NCBI GenBank assembly: GCA_039932095.1
Contig: JBDTQR010000001.1
Coordinates: 18,246 to 82,245 of the forward strand
Source of the DNA: Stagnihabitans sp039932095
Lineage (GTDB): Bacteria > Pseudomonadota > Alphaproteobacteria > Rhodobacterales > Rhodobacteraceae
Direction: 5' to 3'
DNA: 64,000 bases
Under the pieces are notes generated by a model that made no database searches, was not told where the DNA came from, and saw only the letters and a program-made list of their open reading frames with translations. A program made the translations under genes and the position numbers. Positions 33,221 to 41,751 of this stretch are shown piece by piece (positions within the stretch are counted from its first letter, which is position 1; every line of letters starts with the position of its first letter).

Positions 33221-34318
33221 ATGGCCACGCTCGACCTTAACAATATAACCAAATCCTTCGGCACCGTGCAGGTCCTCAAAGGCATTGACCTATCGATCAG
33301 GGATAAGGAATTCGTCGTCTTTGTCGGCCCCTCGGGTTGCGGCAAATCCACCCTGCTGCGCATCGTCGCCGGGCTGGAGGCTGCCACCTCCGGCCGTATC
33401 ATCATCGCAGACAGCGATGTGTCCAACCTGGCCCCGGTCGACCGTGGCATCTCGATGGTGTTCCAAAGCTACGCGCTTTACCCTCATCTGACCGTCTTCG
33501 AAAACATCGCCTTCCCGCTCAGGGTGCAGAAACTGCCTGAGGCCGAGGTCAAGGCCAAGGTCGGCAAAGCTGCCGACACCCTTCAACTGACCGACAAGCT
33601 GGACCTGAAACCGGGGCAACTGTCGGGCGGCCAGCGTCAGCGCGTCGCCATCGGCCGTTCCATCGTCCGCAACCCCAAAGTCTTTCTCTTCGACGAACCG
33701 CTGTCCAACCTCGACGCCGCCCTGCGCGGCGACATGCGGGTCGAACTCAGCCAATTGCACCGCGATCTCAACGCCACGATGATCTATGTGACCCACGATC
33801 AGATCGAGGCGATGACGATGGCCCACCGCATTGTCGTGCTGAATGCCGGCAAGGTCGAACAGTTCGGCACCCCGATGGAGTTGTACCACCACCCGTCCTC
33901 GCGCTTTGTCGCCACTTTCATCGGCCAACCCAACATGAACCTGATCCAGGCCACCGTGCTGGGTGTCGATGCGACCGGTCTCGCCGTTGAACTTGACGGC
34001 GGTGCCCGGCTGACCCTGCCGGTTGAGGCCGGCAGCGCCAAGAAGGGTGACCGGGTCGAGGTCGGGATGCGCCCGGAAAACATCACGCTGGGCGAAGGTC
34101 TGGCGATGAAGGTGCGCGTGCTGGAACGTCTCGGCGGCGTCTCGATCACCTATGGCGTGATGCCCAACGGCCAGCGCTTCTGCGCCGTCCTGCCCGGTGA
34201 CGCCGCCGTGGCAGAGGGCCAGTCCATCGGGATCGCCGTCAACCCCGCCGATTGCCATGTCTTTGATGCCACCGGAAAGGTCATGCGCCGCCGCATGGCC
34301 CCCGCTCTGGCCGCCTGA
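33221..34318 (+). CDS. ABC sugar transporter ATPase, UgpC/MalK type
   Basis: A 365-residue ATPase with Walker A GPSGCGKST (residues 36-44), signature LSGGQRQRVAIGR, Walker B VFLFDEPLSNLD and the switch His in YVTHDQIEAMTMA. The C-terminal 120 residues form the OB-fold (TOBE) regulatory domain of the MalK subfamily (RPENITLGEG). A GAGGATCC site precedes the ATG. It powers the importer encoded by the three preceding genes and stands 12 bases before the oxidoreductase gene. Confidence 0.95.
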   Translation: MATLDLNNITKSFGTVQVLKGIDLSIRDKEFVVFVGPSGCGKSTLLRIVAGLEAATSGRIIIADSDVSNLAPVDRGISMVFQSYALYPHLTVFENIAFPLRVQKLPEAEVKAKVGKAADTLQLTDKLDLKPGQLSGGQRQRVAIGRSIVRNPKVFLFDEPLSNLDAALRGDMRVELSQLHRDLNATMIYVTHDQIEAMTMAHRIVVLNAGKVEQFGTPMELYHHPSSRFVATFIGQPNMNLIQATVLGVDATGLAVELDGGARLTLPVEAGSAKKGDRVEVGMRPENITLGEGLAMKVRVLERLGGVSITYGVMPNGQRFCAVLPGDAAVAEGQSIGIAVNPADCHVFDATGKVMRRRMAPALAA

Positions 34319-34329
34319 AGGAGCTAACT

Positions 34330-35472
34330 ATGCGCGTTGCAACGGCAGGCATCGGCCTGCGGGCTGGGCACGTCCTGTCCACCCTCAAAGAGGCCATGCC
34401 AGAGGTCGAATTCGTCGGGTATTACGACCCGCAACCGACCTATCTGGAAATGATCGGGGTGGATACCCCGCGCTATGACACGGTCGAGGCGATGCTGGCC
34501 GAGGCCAAGCCCGACCTCTACTGCGTGTTCTCCCCCAACCTCTTTCACCTCGCCCATATCCGGCTGGGGCTGGAGGCCGGCATTCAGGTCTTCACTGAAA
34601 AACCGGTTGTTGTCAGCATTGAGGAAACCCTCGAACTCGCCCGCCTCTTGGCCAAACACGGCGGCGTCAACCGCTGCATGGTCGGTTTGGTCCTGCGTTA
34701 TTCGCAGCATATGGTCGACCTGCGCGCCGCCCTGAAAGCGGGTCAATTGGGCCAGATAGTGTCGCTTGAGGCCAACGAACACATCGCCCCCTACCACGGC
34801 GCATTCTTCATGCGCGACTGGCGGCGGATGGTCGATCTGTCCGGCGGCTTCCTGTTGGAAAAGTGCTGCCACGACATCGACATCTACAATATGGTCACCG
34901 CCTCGCGCCCGGTGAAGGTCGCCAGCTTCGGTGGCCGCAAAAGCTATATCCCCGCCAACGCGCCCGCTTCCAACGAGGAAATGCAGATCTTCCACGTCAA
35001 GAAATCAGTGTGGAATTCAGTCGATGACCCATTCCACTCCGACGGCGACATCATCGACTATCAAACCGCGATCCTGCAGTATGAAAACGGCGCCTCGCTC
35101 GCCTTCCACACCAACCTCAACACCCCCGACGAGCACCGCCGGTTCTGCGTCATGGGCACCCATGGCATGGCCGAGGGCGATTTCGTGCGTGGTTACCTCA
35201 AGATCACCGCCCGCGACGGCACCCGCCTCGCCGACCACGACTACACTCAGCACACCGCGATGAAGGGTGCCCACTACGGCGCGGATGAGATGATGTGCAC
35301 CGACATCGCCAAATACCTGCGCGGTCAGGCGAAATCGCTGCCGGTGTCGATCCTTGACGCGATGGAGGCCGGCATCGCTGCCATTGCCGTCGATCAGGCG
35401 CGCGCCTCGGGTCAGGTGGTGGACCTGACAGACATCTGGGCCAAACTCGACAGTTATGGTCTGCGCAAATGA
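34330..35472 (+). CDS. Gfo/Idh/MocA-family oxidoreductase
   Basis: A 380-residue NAD(P)-dependent sugar oxidoreductase. The N-terminal Rossmann fold has the dinucleotide loop AGIGLRAGHV, and the conserved Glu-Lys-Pro is in FTEKPVVVSIEETL (residues 93-106). The C-terminal domain contains GGFLLEKCCHDIDIYNMVTA (residues 175-194), whose His-x-x-Asp is catalytic in relatives. AAGGAGCT precedes the ATG. The stop overlaps the SIS gene start (ATGA). Which sugar it oxidises is unknown; an operon role in processing a modified amino sugar or glycoside is likely. Confidence 0.88.
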   Translation: MRVATAGIGLRAGHVLSTLKEAMPEVEFVGYYDPQPTYLEMIGVDTPRYDTVEAMLAEAKPDLYCVFSPNLFHLAHIRLGLEAGIQVFTEKPVVVSIEETLELARLLAKHGGVNRCMVGLVLRYSQHMVDLRAALKAGQLGQIVSLEANEHIAPYHGAFFMRDWRRMVDLSGGFLLEKCCHDIDIYNMVTASRPVKVASFGGRKSYIPANAPASNEEMQIFHVKKSVWNSVDDPFHSDGDIIDYQTAILQYENGASLAFHTNLNTPDEHRRFCVMGTHGMAEGDFVRGYLKITARDGTRLADHDYTQHTAMKGAHYGADEMMCTDIAKYLRGQAKSLPVSILDAMEAGIAAIAVDQARASGQVVDLTDIWAKLDSYGLRK

Positions 35473-36470
35473 CGGTTCCCGGCGCGCATATGCGGTCTGA
35501 AATCGCCGAGGCTACGGGCGTTTTCGCCCGTGGTGTCGCCATGCAGCTGCCACTTGATGCCCTGCAAGACCTGCCACCGTTCCACGCGATCTATACCATC
35601 GCCCGCGGCTCCTCCGACGCCGCCGCCAATATCCTGTCCTATGAATTCATGCGCGAACTGGCCAAACCGATGACCAGCTTGCCGCCCTCGATCTTCTCGG
35701 TCGGCCGCGGTGTCACCATGGCGCATTCCCTCGCCATCGTCGTCTCGCAATCGGGTGCCTCCGAAGACCTCATCCGCTCCGCCCAGGGCGCGCGCGACAA
35801 TGGTGCCAGCGTCATCGCCATTACCAACCAGACCGGTTCGCCGGTGGAAAAGGTGGCCAATCTGACCTTGCCAATCGGTGCTGGCGCAGAGCTTGCCGTG
35901 CCCGCAACCAAGACCGTTATAGGCTCTATCGCTGCAGGAATGGCCCTGCTCGCCGCCCTCAATCCGGCCTACGCCGCCCGCGCTGCAACCTCTGCTGCGG
36001 CCATGGCCAATGCACCCATGACCCATCCGCAAGCCACCAATATCACCCGGTCGCTCACCCAAGCCTCGCATGTCTACATCATCGGCCGCGACACCGGCTT
36101 TGGTGCCGCGCAGGAACTGGCGCTGAAGATCAAGGAGACATGCGCCCTGCATGCCGAGGCTTATTCAAGCTCCGAAGTCCTGCACGGCCCGCTGCAACTC
36201 GCCACCAACCCGCTTTTGGTGCTGATCCTCGACACCGACCAGCCCGATGTGCAAGACAGTCTCAACACCGCCGAAGCCCGGTTTCGTGCCATCAGCGGCG
36301 CGGTCTACCGCCTGCGCCCGGCCGATGTCGGTGTCCAGAACCTGACTCCGGCCGCCGCCGCCGGCCTGCTGCTGTGCCTCGCCTACCCGATGGTGCTCGA
36401 AACCGCGCTCGCCCTCGGCCATGACCCCGACCGCCCGGCAACCCTGTCCAAGGTGACGCAAACAACATGA
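35469..36470 (+). CDS. SIS-domain aminosugar isomerase/deaminase, GlmS/AgaS-like
   Basis: A 333-residue protein with two SIS domains, like the isomerase half of glucosamine-6-P synthase. The sugar-phosphate loop is SQSGASEDLIRSA (residues 95-107), and ETCALHAEAYSSSEVLHGPL carries the catalytic Glu region. There is no glutaminase domain. No NagB-type deaminase is visible in the operon, so this protein probably performs GlcN-6-P deamination (a NagB-II role). It overlaps the genes on both sides by 4 bases, indicating strong coupling in the catabolic operon. Confidence 0.88.
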   Translation: MTVPGAHMRSEIAEATGVFARGVAMQLPLDALQDLPPFHAIYTIARGSSDAAANILSYEFMRELAKPMTSLPPSIFSVGRGVTMAHSLAIVVSQSGASEDLIRSAQGARDNGASVIAITNQTGSPVEKVANLTLPIGAGAELAVPATKTVIGSIAAGMALLAALNPAYAARAATSAAAMANAPMTHPQATNITRSLTQASHVYIIGRDTGFGAAQELALKIKETCALHAEAYSSSEVLHGPLQLATNPLLVLILDTDQPDVQDSLNTAEARFRAISGAVYRLRPADVGVQNLTPAAAAGLLLCLAYPMVLETALALGHDPDRPATLSKVTQTT

Positions 36471-37378
36471 TCGCAGCGGGCATCGACCTTGGCGGAACGA
36501 AGATCGAGGCGCAAGTCTTCGATTCTGGCTGGAACAGGGTCGCATCGCACCGCATCGCCACACCCAGATCCTACGACGCCCTGGTCGCGGCCATGGCAGA
36601 ACAGATCGCTTGGATCGAGGCGCAATTCCCGGGCCTGCCGATCGGCATCGCCGCCGCCGGTCTGATCAACCCAAAGACTGGCCTCGCCCTGACCGCCAAC
36701 CTGCCCGCCATGGGCCACCCATTCCCGGCCGACATCGAACGGTCCGCCGGTCGCAGGGTCACCTATGTCAACGACTGCCGCGCTCAGGCCCTGTCCGAAG
36801 CGATGTTCGGCGCGGCGCGAGGCTACCGTTCGGCGATGACGCTGAACCTCGGCACCGGGTTTGCCGGCGGCGTGGTCATCGACGGACAACTCCTGCCCGG
36901 TCCCACCGGTCTTGGTGGCGAATTCGGCCATTTCGCCTTACCCGCCCCAATCGTCCTGGCCCATGGCCTGCCGATACTGCGCTGCGGCTGTGGCCGAATT
37001 GGCTGCACAGAGACGCTTATCGCCGGTCCCGGCCTGTCGCGCATCCACCACCACCTGACCGGTCAGGTCGCGACACCCGAACAGATCACCACCATCCGTA
37101 CCCCCGAAACCGCCATCACCTGGTCGGTGTGGATCGAGTTGACCGCCGAAGTGCTGCACAGCCTGTGCATGACGATCGATCCCGATTGCGTGGTACTGGC
37201 CGGTGGCCTGTCGCGCGCGCCCGGTCTGGTGCCCGACCTGACCGCCGCGCTGCAGGCGGCGCAACTGCCCGGCTATGGCACACCGCCGATCCTGCTGGCC
37301 CAGGGTGGCGACACCACCGGTGCGCGTGGCGCGGCCTATGCCGCCAGCCTCGCCCAAGCCAAGGAGCCCGCGGAATGA
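36467..37378 (+). CDS. nagK: ROK-family N-acetylglucosamine kinase
   Basis: A 303-residue sugar kinase. The N-terminal phosphate loop is AGIDLGGTKIEAQV (residues 4-17), the catalytic Asp lies in VNDCRAQAL (Asp103), and the ROK zinc site is GEFGHF (His155) with Cys173, Cys175 and Cys180 in LRCGCGRIGCTET. This pattern matches NagK, which phosphorylates GlcNAc released by the GH20 enzyme to GlcNAc-6-P, the substrate of NagA next door. Exact substrate specificity is inferred from the operon. Confidence 0.9.
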   Translation: MIAAGIDLGGTKIEAQVFDSGWNRVASHRIATPRSYDALVAAMAEQIAWIEAQFPGLPIGIAAAGLINPKTGLALTANLPAMGHPFPADIERSAGRRVTYVNDCRAQALSEAMFGAARGYRSAMTLNLGTGFAGGVVIDGQLLPGPTGLGGEFGHFALPAPIVLAHGLPILRCGCGRIGCTETLIAGPGLSRIHHHLTGQVATPEQITTIRTPETAITWSVWIELTAEVLHSLCMTIDPDCVVLAGGLSRAPGLVPDLTAALQAAQLPGYGTPPILLAQGGDTTGARGAAYAASLAQAKEPAE

Positions 37379-38517
37379 CCGACAGCCGCCCGATCTGGCT
37401 TTGCCCCGACAAGGTTTTCGACGGCAACACTCTGCTGTCCGACCACGCGGTGTTGCTGAAAAACGGCGTGGTACAGACCCTTTTTCCGGCCGGCGACCTG
37501 CCCGCAAGCGCCCAGCGCCACCCGATTGCCGGCACCATCACGCCGGGCTACCTCGATTTGCAGGTCAATGGCGGCGGCGATGTATTCCTGAACACCACGC
37601 CAACCGCCGCTGGCATGGCGACCATCGCCGCCGCGCATCGTCGCTTCGGCACCGTCGGCATCCTGCCCACCCTGATCACCGACGCGCCAGAGGTGCTCGA
37701 CCTCGCGGCCAAGGCGGCCCGCATTGCCAAGGGTCAGCAGGGCATCCTCGGTCTGCATATCGAGGGCCCGCATATCTCGGTGGCCCGTCGCGGCACCCAC
37801 GCCACCCGCTTCATCCGCCCGCTCGACGACCGCACCCTGAAGGTCGTCCGCGACCTGCGCAGCGCAGGCATCGCCGTGATGATCACCGTGGCGCCCGAGG
37901 CGGTCACCAAGGGCCAGATTGCAGCGCTGGCAAAGACTGGCGCTGTGGTGTCGATCGGCCATACCGACACCACATCCGAGGCAGTGCGCGCCGCGCTGGA
38001 CGAGGGCGCCACCTGTTTCACCCATCTGTACAACGCCATGTCGCCGATGCTGAACCGTGCCGCGGGCGTTACCGGGTCCTGCATCAACTCCACCGCCTAT
38101 AGTGGCATCATCTGCGACGGCATCCATGTCGCTGATGAGATGGTCGGTCTGGCGATCCGCGCAAGGCCCCGACCGGACACCACTTTCCTGGTCTCTGACG
38201 CGATGCCAACGGTTGGCGGGTCCGATCATTTCAGCCTGTATGGCGACGTGATCCGGCTGGAAAACGGTCGTCTGGTCAACAGCGAAGGCTCACTGGCCGG
38301 CGCACATGTCACCATGGCGGAAAGTGTCGCCCGGCTGATCGGCGTGGTCGGTCTGGCCCCAGAAGCCGCCCTGCGGATGGCAATCACCATCCCGGCCCGG
38401 GTCATCGGTGCCGAGCCCCTGGCCAGCGTCATCGGTCGCCGGGCCGAGGATCTGCTGATCCTTGACGCCGACTGGCAGGTCCGCAGCACCTGCGCCGCCT
38501 TGCCCGTGGCGGCGTGA
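37375..38517 (+). CDS. nagA: N-acetylglucosamine-6-phosphate deacetylase NagA
   Basis: A 380-residue amidohydrolase. Metal and catalytic residues are visible: Glu130 in LHIEGPHIS, His196 in SIGHTDTT, His217 in CFTHLYNAMSPM, His251 in CDGIHV and the catalytic Asp275 in LVSDAMPTVGG. It converts GlcNAc-6-P to GlcN-6-P and acetate. The ATG at 37375 overlaps the kinase stop (ATGA); a much longer in-frame extension upstream is a shadow of the kinase gene. The stop overlaps the following MaoC-like gene (GTGA). Confidence 0.96.
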   Translation: MTDSRPIWLCPDKVFDGNTLLSDHAVLLKNGVVQTLFPAGDLPASAQRHPIAGTITPGYLDLQVNGGGDVFLNTTPTAAGMATIAAAHRRFGTVGILPTLITDAPEVLDLAAKAARIAKGQQGILGLHIEGPHISVARRGTHATRFIRPLDDRTLKVVRDLRSAGIAVMITVAPEAVTKGQIAALAKTGAVVSIGHTDTTSEAVRAALDEGATCFTHLYNAMSPMLNRAAGVTGSCINSTAYSGIICDGIHVADEMVGLAIRARPRPDTTFLVSDAMPTVGGSDHFSLYGDVIRLENGRLVNSEGSLAGAHVTMAESVARLIGVVGLAPEAALRMAITIPARVIGAEPLASVIGRRAEDLLILDADWQVRSTCAALPVAA

Positions 38518-38960
38518 CCCAGACCCTGCCACCTGGCCTCTACCAGTACGACCAGTTGCAGATCGGTGACCAGATCGACACTGGCACCGCCCAGATCACC
38601 TCAGCTGCGATTCTCGCCTTCGCCCAACTGTCCGGCGACCAGTTTGAAATTCACCTCTCGGGTGCTGGCGCCATCAAACACGGCTTTCCCGCCCAGGTCG
38701 CACACGGCCTTCTGGTGCTGTCGCTGGTCGAGGGTCTGAAATCCAGCGCCCCGGCCCGCATCGCAGCCTATGCCTCGCTGGGCTGGGACTTGCGGTTTCG
38801 CAAGCCGGTTCTGGCTGGCGACCAGATCCATTGCACTCTGACCGTCGCCGCCAAACGCCCGCGCGCCACGCAGGGCATCATCACGCTGGACGTGCAGGTT
38901 TTCAACCAGTTGCACCAGCTGGTCCAAAGCGGTCAGACCCGGATGATGGCCTATCGGTGA
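38514..38960 (+). CDS. MaoC-like hotdog dehydratase-family protein
   Basis: A 148-residue single hotdog-fold protein. The hydratase-like motif is LSGDQFEIHLSGAGAIKHGF (residues 40-59), where relatives have G-D-x-N-P-x-H, and QVAHGLLVLSLVEGL follows; the Asp and His that matter in hydratases are kept. The GTG start overlaps the nagA stop, so it is translated with the amino-sugar operon. A role in that pathway is not obvious; an (R)-enoyl-CoA hydratase or unrelated hotdog function are both possible. Confidence 0.75.
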   Translation: MTQTLPPGLYQYDQLQIGDQIDTGTAQITSAAILAFAQLSGDQFEIHLSGAGAIKHGFPAQVAHGLLVLSLVEGLKSSAPARIAAYASLGWDLRFRKPVLAGDQIHCTLTVAAKRPRATQGIITLDVQVFNQLHQLVQSGQTRMMAYR

Positions 38961-38981
38961 ATCACCCTCCGCGAAGGCCCG

Positions 38982-39998
38982 CTATTTCATCGCGACAATC
39001 TGTTTCATCGTCGCCAGCAGGGTCTTCTCGGCCCCGGCAAACGCCTCATCGGCAAATTTGAACTGCTTGTACAATTCCTTGCTGTCCTTGGCCTTCTTGA
39101 TGGCCGCGGCGTATTTCTTGCGGTTGGCGGCCAGCGCCTTGTGCGATTTCTTCAGCTGATCCAGCCCGGTCCGCGCCGCCTTCAACTCCGGCCCGGCGAG
39201 ATTGCGGTCTTTCTCGGCCTTTTCCAGCGCCGCCTTGCAGTGTTTTTCGATCAGCTTGGCCAGCGCCACCGCCTTCTTGACCGCCACGACCAGCACCCGC
39301 TCCTGCAAGGCCGTCGGCAGCCCGGATTCGTCCGCCGTGCCCTTGGGTGCCAGATCCAGGGTCTTTTCGATCATTTTCTCGAATTTGGCGGCATAGTTGT
39401 CCATCTTCTGGTCAACATTCTTGCGATAAAGCCCGCCCGCCTCGGTCAGGTCCTTGCTGTCTGCCGCGATCTCTTTCAGCAGCTTGAGCAGCGCCGGCTC
39501 CTGCTTCTTGAACTCTTTCTCCAACTCGGCCGCCGCCTTGGCAACCGACGGGGTCAACGTGCCCTTGCCGGATTTCGCCTTGGCCTGATCCTTCTTCAGC
39601 GCCTCTTGCGCGTCGTCCAGTTCCTTTTGGTGCAGCTTCAGATCCGCCTCGATATGCTCGACCAGCACCTTCAGGTCGTTGACGGTCTGCTTGGCCTCAT
39701 TGCCCATCTGGCGCAATTTGACCTGCTCTTTCCACAGCGCGTCAACTTCCTTGTCCAGCGTCTTGTAGGCATCGCTGAAGCCCTTGTCCTTCTTGAAATC
39801 CGACAATGTGTCCTTGTCGACGCCGTTGCTGCGCGCCTTGACCAGCGCGAAGGACAGCTTTTCCTCCAGCGCCTCGCAGGCTTTGTAATGCTTCAGGAAC
39901 AACTCCAGCTGGCTGTTGCAGGCCTTGGCCGAGTATTCCTTGATCGCCTTTTGCAGCTTGCTATAGCCGCCGCTGTGGTTTTCCCATTTCGCAGCCAT
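38982..39998 (-). CDS. Lysine-rich, all-helical protein of unknown function
   Basis: A 338-residue protein that I do not recognise. It is strikingly rich in Lys, Ala, Leu and Glu, with no signal peptide or membrane helix, and reads as long heptad-like helices almost throughout (for example residues 110-150 and 165-200). A GGGGGAAAGGAAT site stands upstream of the ATG, so translation should be efficient. Ends are Met-Ala-Ala-Lys-Trp and Val-Ala-Met-Lys. Its use of Lys contrasts with its Arg-preferring neighbours. It is monocistronic, convergent to the nagA operon and divergent from the XdhC gene. Confidence 0.65.
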   Translation of the reverse strand: MAAKWENHSGGYSKLQKAIKEYSAKACNSQLELFLKHYKACEALEEKLSFALVKARSNGVDKDTLSDFKKDKGFSDAYKTLDKEVDALWKEQVKLRQMGNEAKQTVNDLKVLVEHIEADLKLHQKELDDAQEALKKDQAKAKSGKGTLTPSVAKAAAELEKEFKKQEPALLKLLKEIAADSKDLTEAGGLYRKNVDQKMDNYAAKFEKMIEKTLDLAPKGTADESGLPTALQERVLVVAVKKAVALAKLIEKHCKAALEKAEKDRNLAGPELKAARTGLDQLKKSHKALAANRKKYAAAIKKAKDSKELYKQFKFADEAFAGAEKTLLATMKQIVAMK

Positions 39999-40144
39999 GC
40001 CAAATTCCTTTCCCCCCTAAAGGCACAACATTAGGCTGAGATTTGATTTCGGCAAAACGAAATTGCGCGCGCTGGTGCGACCTTTGTCAGGCTACCCAAT
40101 CCAGCGGATTTCGGTCAGTGTCTGCACAACCAAGGGGTTTTCAG

Positions 40145-41053
40145 ATGATCGAATATGCCAGCAACCGGGTCCCGCTGCAGATGCTGTCCGAATCCGACGG
40201 CGTTCTGGCGGTGATCGTCGAAACCGAGGGCACATCGTACCGCAATGTCGGCACCATGATGGCCTTCCGCGCCGACCACCGGCGGGTCGGGTCGCTGTCC
40301 TCGGGCTGCATCGAGGATGACATCGCCGACCATGCCGGAACCGCACTTGCCACAGGTCGGGCCAGATCTCTGCGCTACGGCCTCGGCTCGCCGTTCTTCG
40401 ACCTGAAACTGCCCTGCGGCGGCGGTCTGTCGATCCTGTTGATCCCCAATCCCGACCGAGAGCTCCTGCGCCAGGCGCTTGCCCTTGGCACCGGGCGCAA
40501 GTCCGCGTTCCTGTCAATCGGCCTCACCGATGGCAGCCTTGCCTTGCTGCCCTCGCCCACCACGAACAATGGCCATCTGTTGGTGGAATTGGAGCCTGAA
40601 CTGCGGTTTTGGGTCTACGGCCACGGCATCGAGGCGATTGCCTTTGCCTCGATGACCCACGCTGCCGGTTACGACGTCACGCTGTTCGGCCAGGACAGTT
40701 TGCAAACCGACATCAGCCGCCTCGGCGCATTGCCGATTCAGACAATCGCCAGCTTCCGCAGCTATGTCTGCCCGACCCCCGACAGCCGCACCGCCATCAC
40801 GCTGTTCTTTCATGATCACGAAAACGAAGCCCGGCTGCTGGCGCAATTCCTGCCGACCGAAGCGTTCTTCATCGGCGCCCAAGGCAGCCTGCGCGCCCGG
40901 ACCCGTCTGCTCGATGATCTTCGGGCGCTGAACGTCACGCCGGAACACCTCACCCGTCTGTGCCCAACCTTTGGCCTGATCCCGTCGTGCCGCGACCCGC
41001 GCACCTTGGCAGTGTCGGTGATGGCGCATGTTCTGGCCATCGCCGCCGCCTAA
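40145..41053 (+). CDS. XdhC/CoxI-family protein
   Basis: A 302-residue protein with the N-terminal XdhC domain (VIVETEGTSYRNVGTMMAFR, then GSLSSGCIEDDIADHA) and a C-terminal Rossmann-like domain (FFIGAQGSLRARTRLLDDLR, and a CPTFGLIPSCRDPRTLAVSV end). XdhC proteins help insert sulfurated molybdenum cofactor into xanthine dehydrogenase-type enzymes. None of those enzymes is encoded nearby, so its client is unknown. The ATG at 40145 gives the normal start just before the domain; an upstream in-frame extension is dismissed. Confidence 0.88.
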   Translation: MIEYASNRVPLQMLSESDGVLAVIVETEGTSYRNVGTMMAFRADHRRVGSLSSGCIEDDIADHAGTALATGRARSLRYGLGSPFFDLKLPCGGGLSILLIPNPDRELLRQALALGTGRKSAFLSIGLTDGSLALLPSPTTNNGHLLVELEPELRFWVYGHGIEAIAFASMTHAAGYDVTLFGQDSLQTDISRLGALPIQTIASFRSYVCPTPDSRTAITLFFHDHENEARLLAQFLPTEAFFIGAQGSLRARTRLLDDLRALNVTPEHLTRLCPTFGLIPSCRDPRTLAVSVMAHVLAIAAA

Positions 41054-41136
41054 CCGCCCAGCCCGACCCTCTGCCGTTGACCCTTGCGCAGGCTGGGGCT
41101 AATCCGGGGGCAACCCTTTGCTGATCGGATGGCACT

Positions 41137-41751
41137 TTGACCAATTATCTCTACCAGAATGACCTGCCCGATGGGCTGAACCTTGGCCCGGTTGTCGCGA
41201 TTGATACCGAGACGATGGGCCTGGACCCACGCCGCGACCGGCTGTGTCTGGTGCAACTGTCCTCTGGCGACGGCCATGCCCATCTGGTGCAGATCGCCCG
41301 CGGCCAGATCACCGCCCCCAATCTGACCCGGCTTCTGACCGACCCTGACACGCTGAAACTGTTTCATTTCGGCCGGTTCGACATCGCCGCGATGTATCAG
41401 GCCTTTGGCGTGCTGACCGCCCCGGTGTGGTGCACGAAAGTTGCCGCGAAAATGGTCCGTACCTTCACCGACCGTCATGGCTTGAAATATCTGCTCAACG
41501 AACTGGTCGGCGTCGATGTTTCCAAACAGCAGCAAACCTCCGACTGGGGTGCCGCCGTGCTGACTGACGCGCAAAAGGAATATGCCGCCTCTGACGTCCT
41601 CTATCTCCACAAGCTGAAAGCCGCGCTTGAGGCCTGTCTGATCCGCGAAGACCGACTGGACCTTGCCAACCGCTGCTTTGCCTTCCTGCCCACCCGCGCC
41701 CAGCTTGACCTGATGGGATGGGAGGAGCCGAATGACCTCTTCCACCACTGA
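41137..41751 (+). CDS. rnd: Ribonuclease D-type 3'-5' exonuclease
   Basis: A 204-residue exonuclease limited to the DEDDy nuclease domain, without the C-terminal HRDC domains of full RNase D. The three exonuclease motifs are AIDTETMGLDP (Exo I), HFGRFDIAAM (Exo II) and EYAASDVLYL (Exo III with Tyr and Asp). It would trim tRNA or other RNA 3' ends. The start is TTG (MTNYLYQ); no nearer ATG or GTG lies in frame. It overlaps kdsD by 20 bases. Confidence 0.88.
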   Translation: MTNYLYQNDLPDGLNLGPVVAIDTETMGLDPRRDRLCLVQLSSGDGHAHLVQIARGQITAPNLTRLLTDPDTLKLFHFGRFDIAAMYQAFGVLTAPVWCTKVAAKMVRTFTDRHGLKYLLNELVGVDVSKQQQTSDWGAAVLTDAQKEYAASDVLYLHKLKAALEACLIREDRLDLANRCFAFLPTRAQLDLMGWEEPNDLFHH

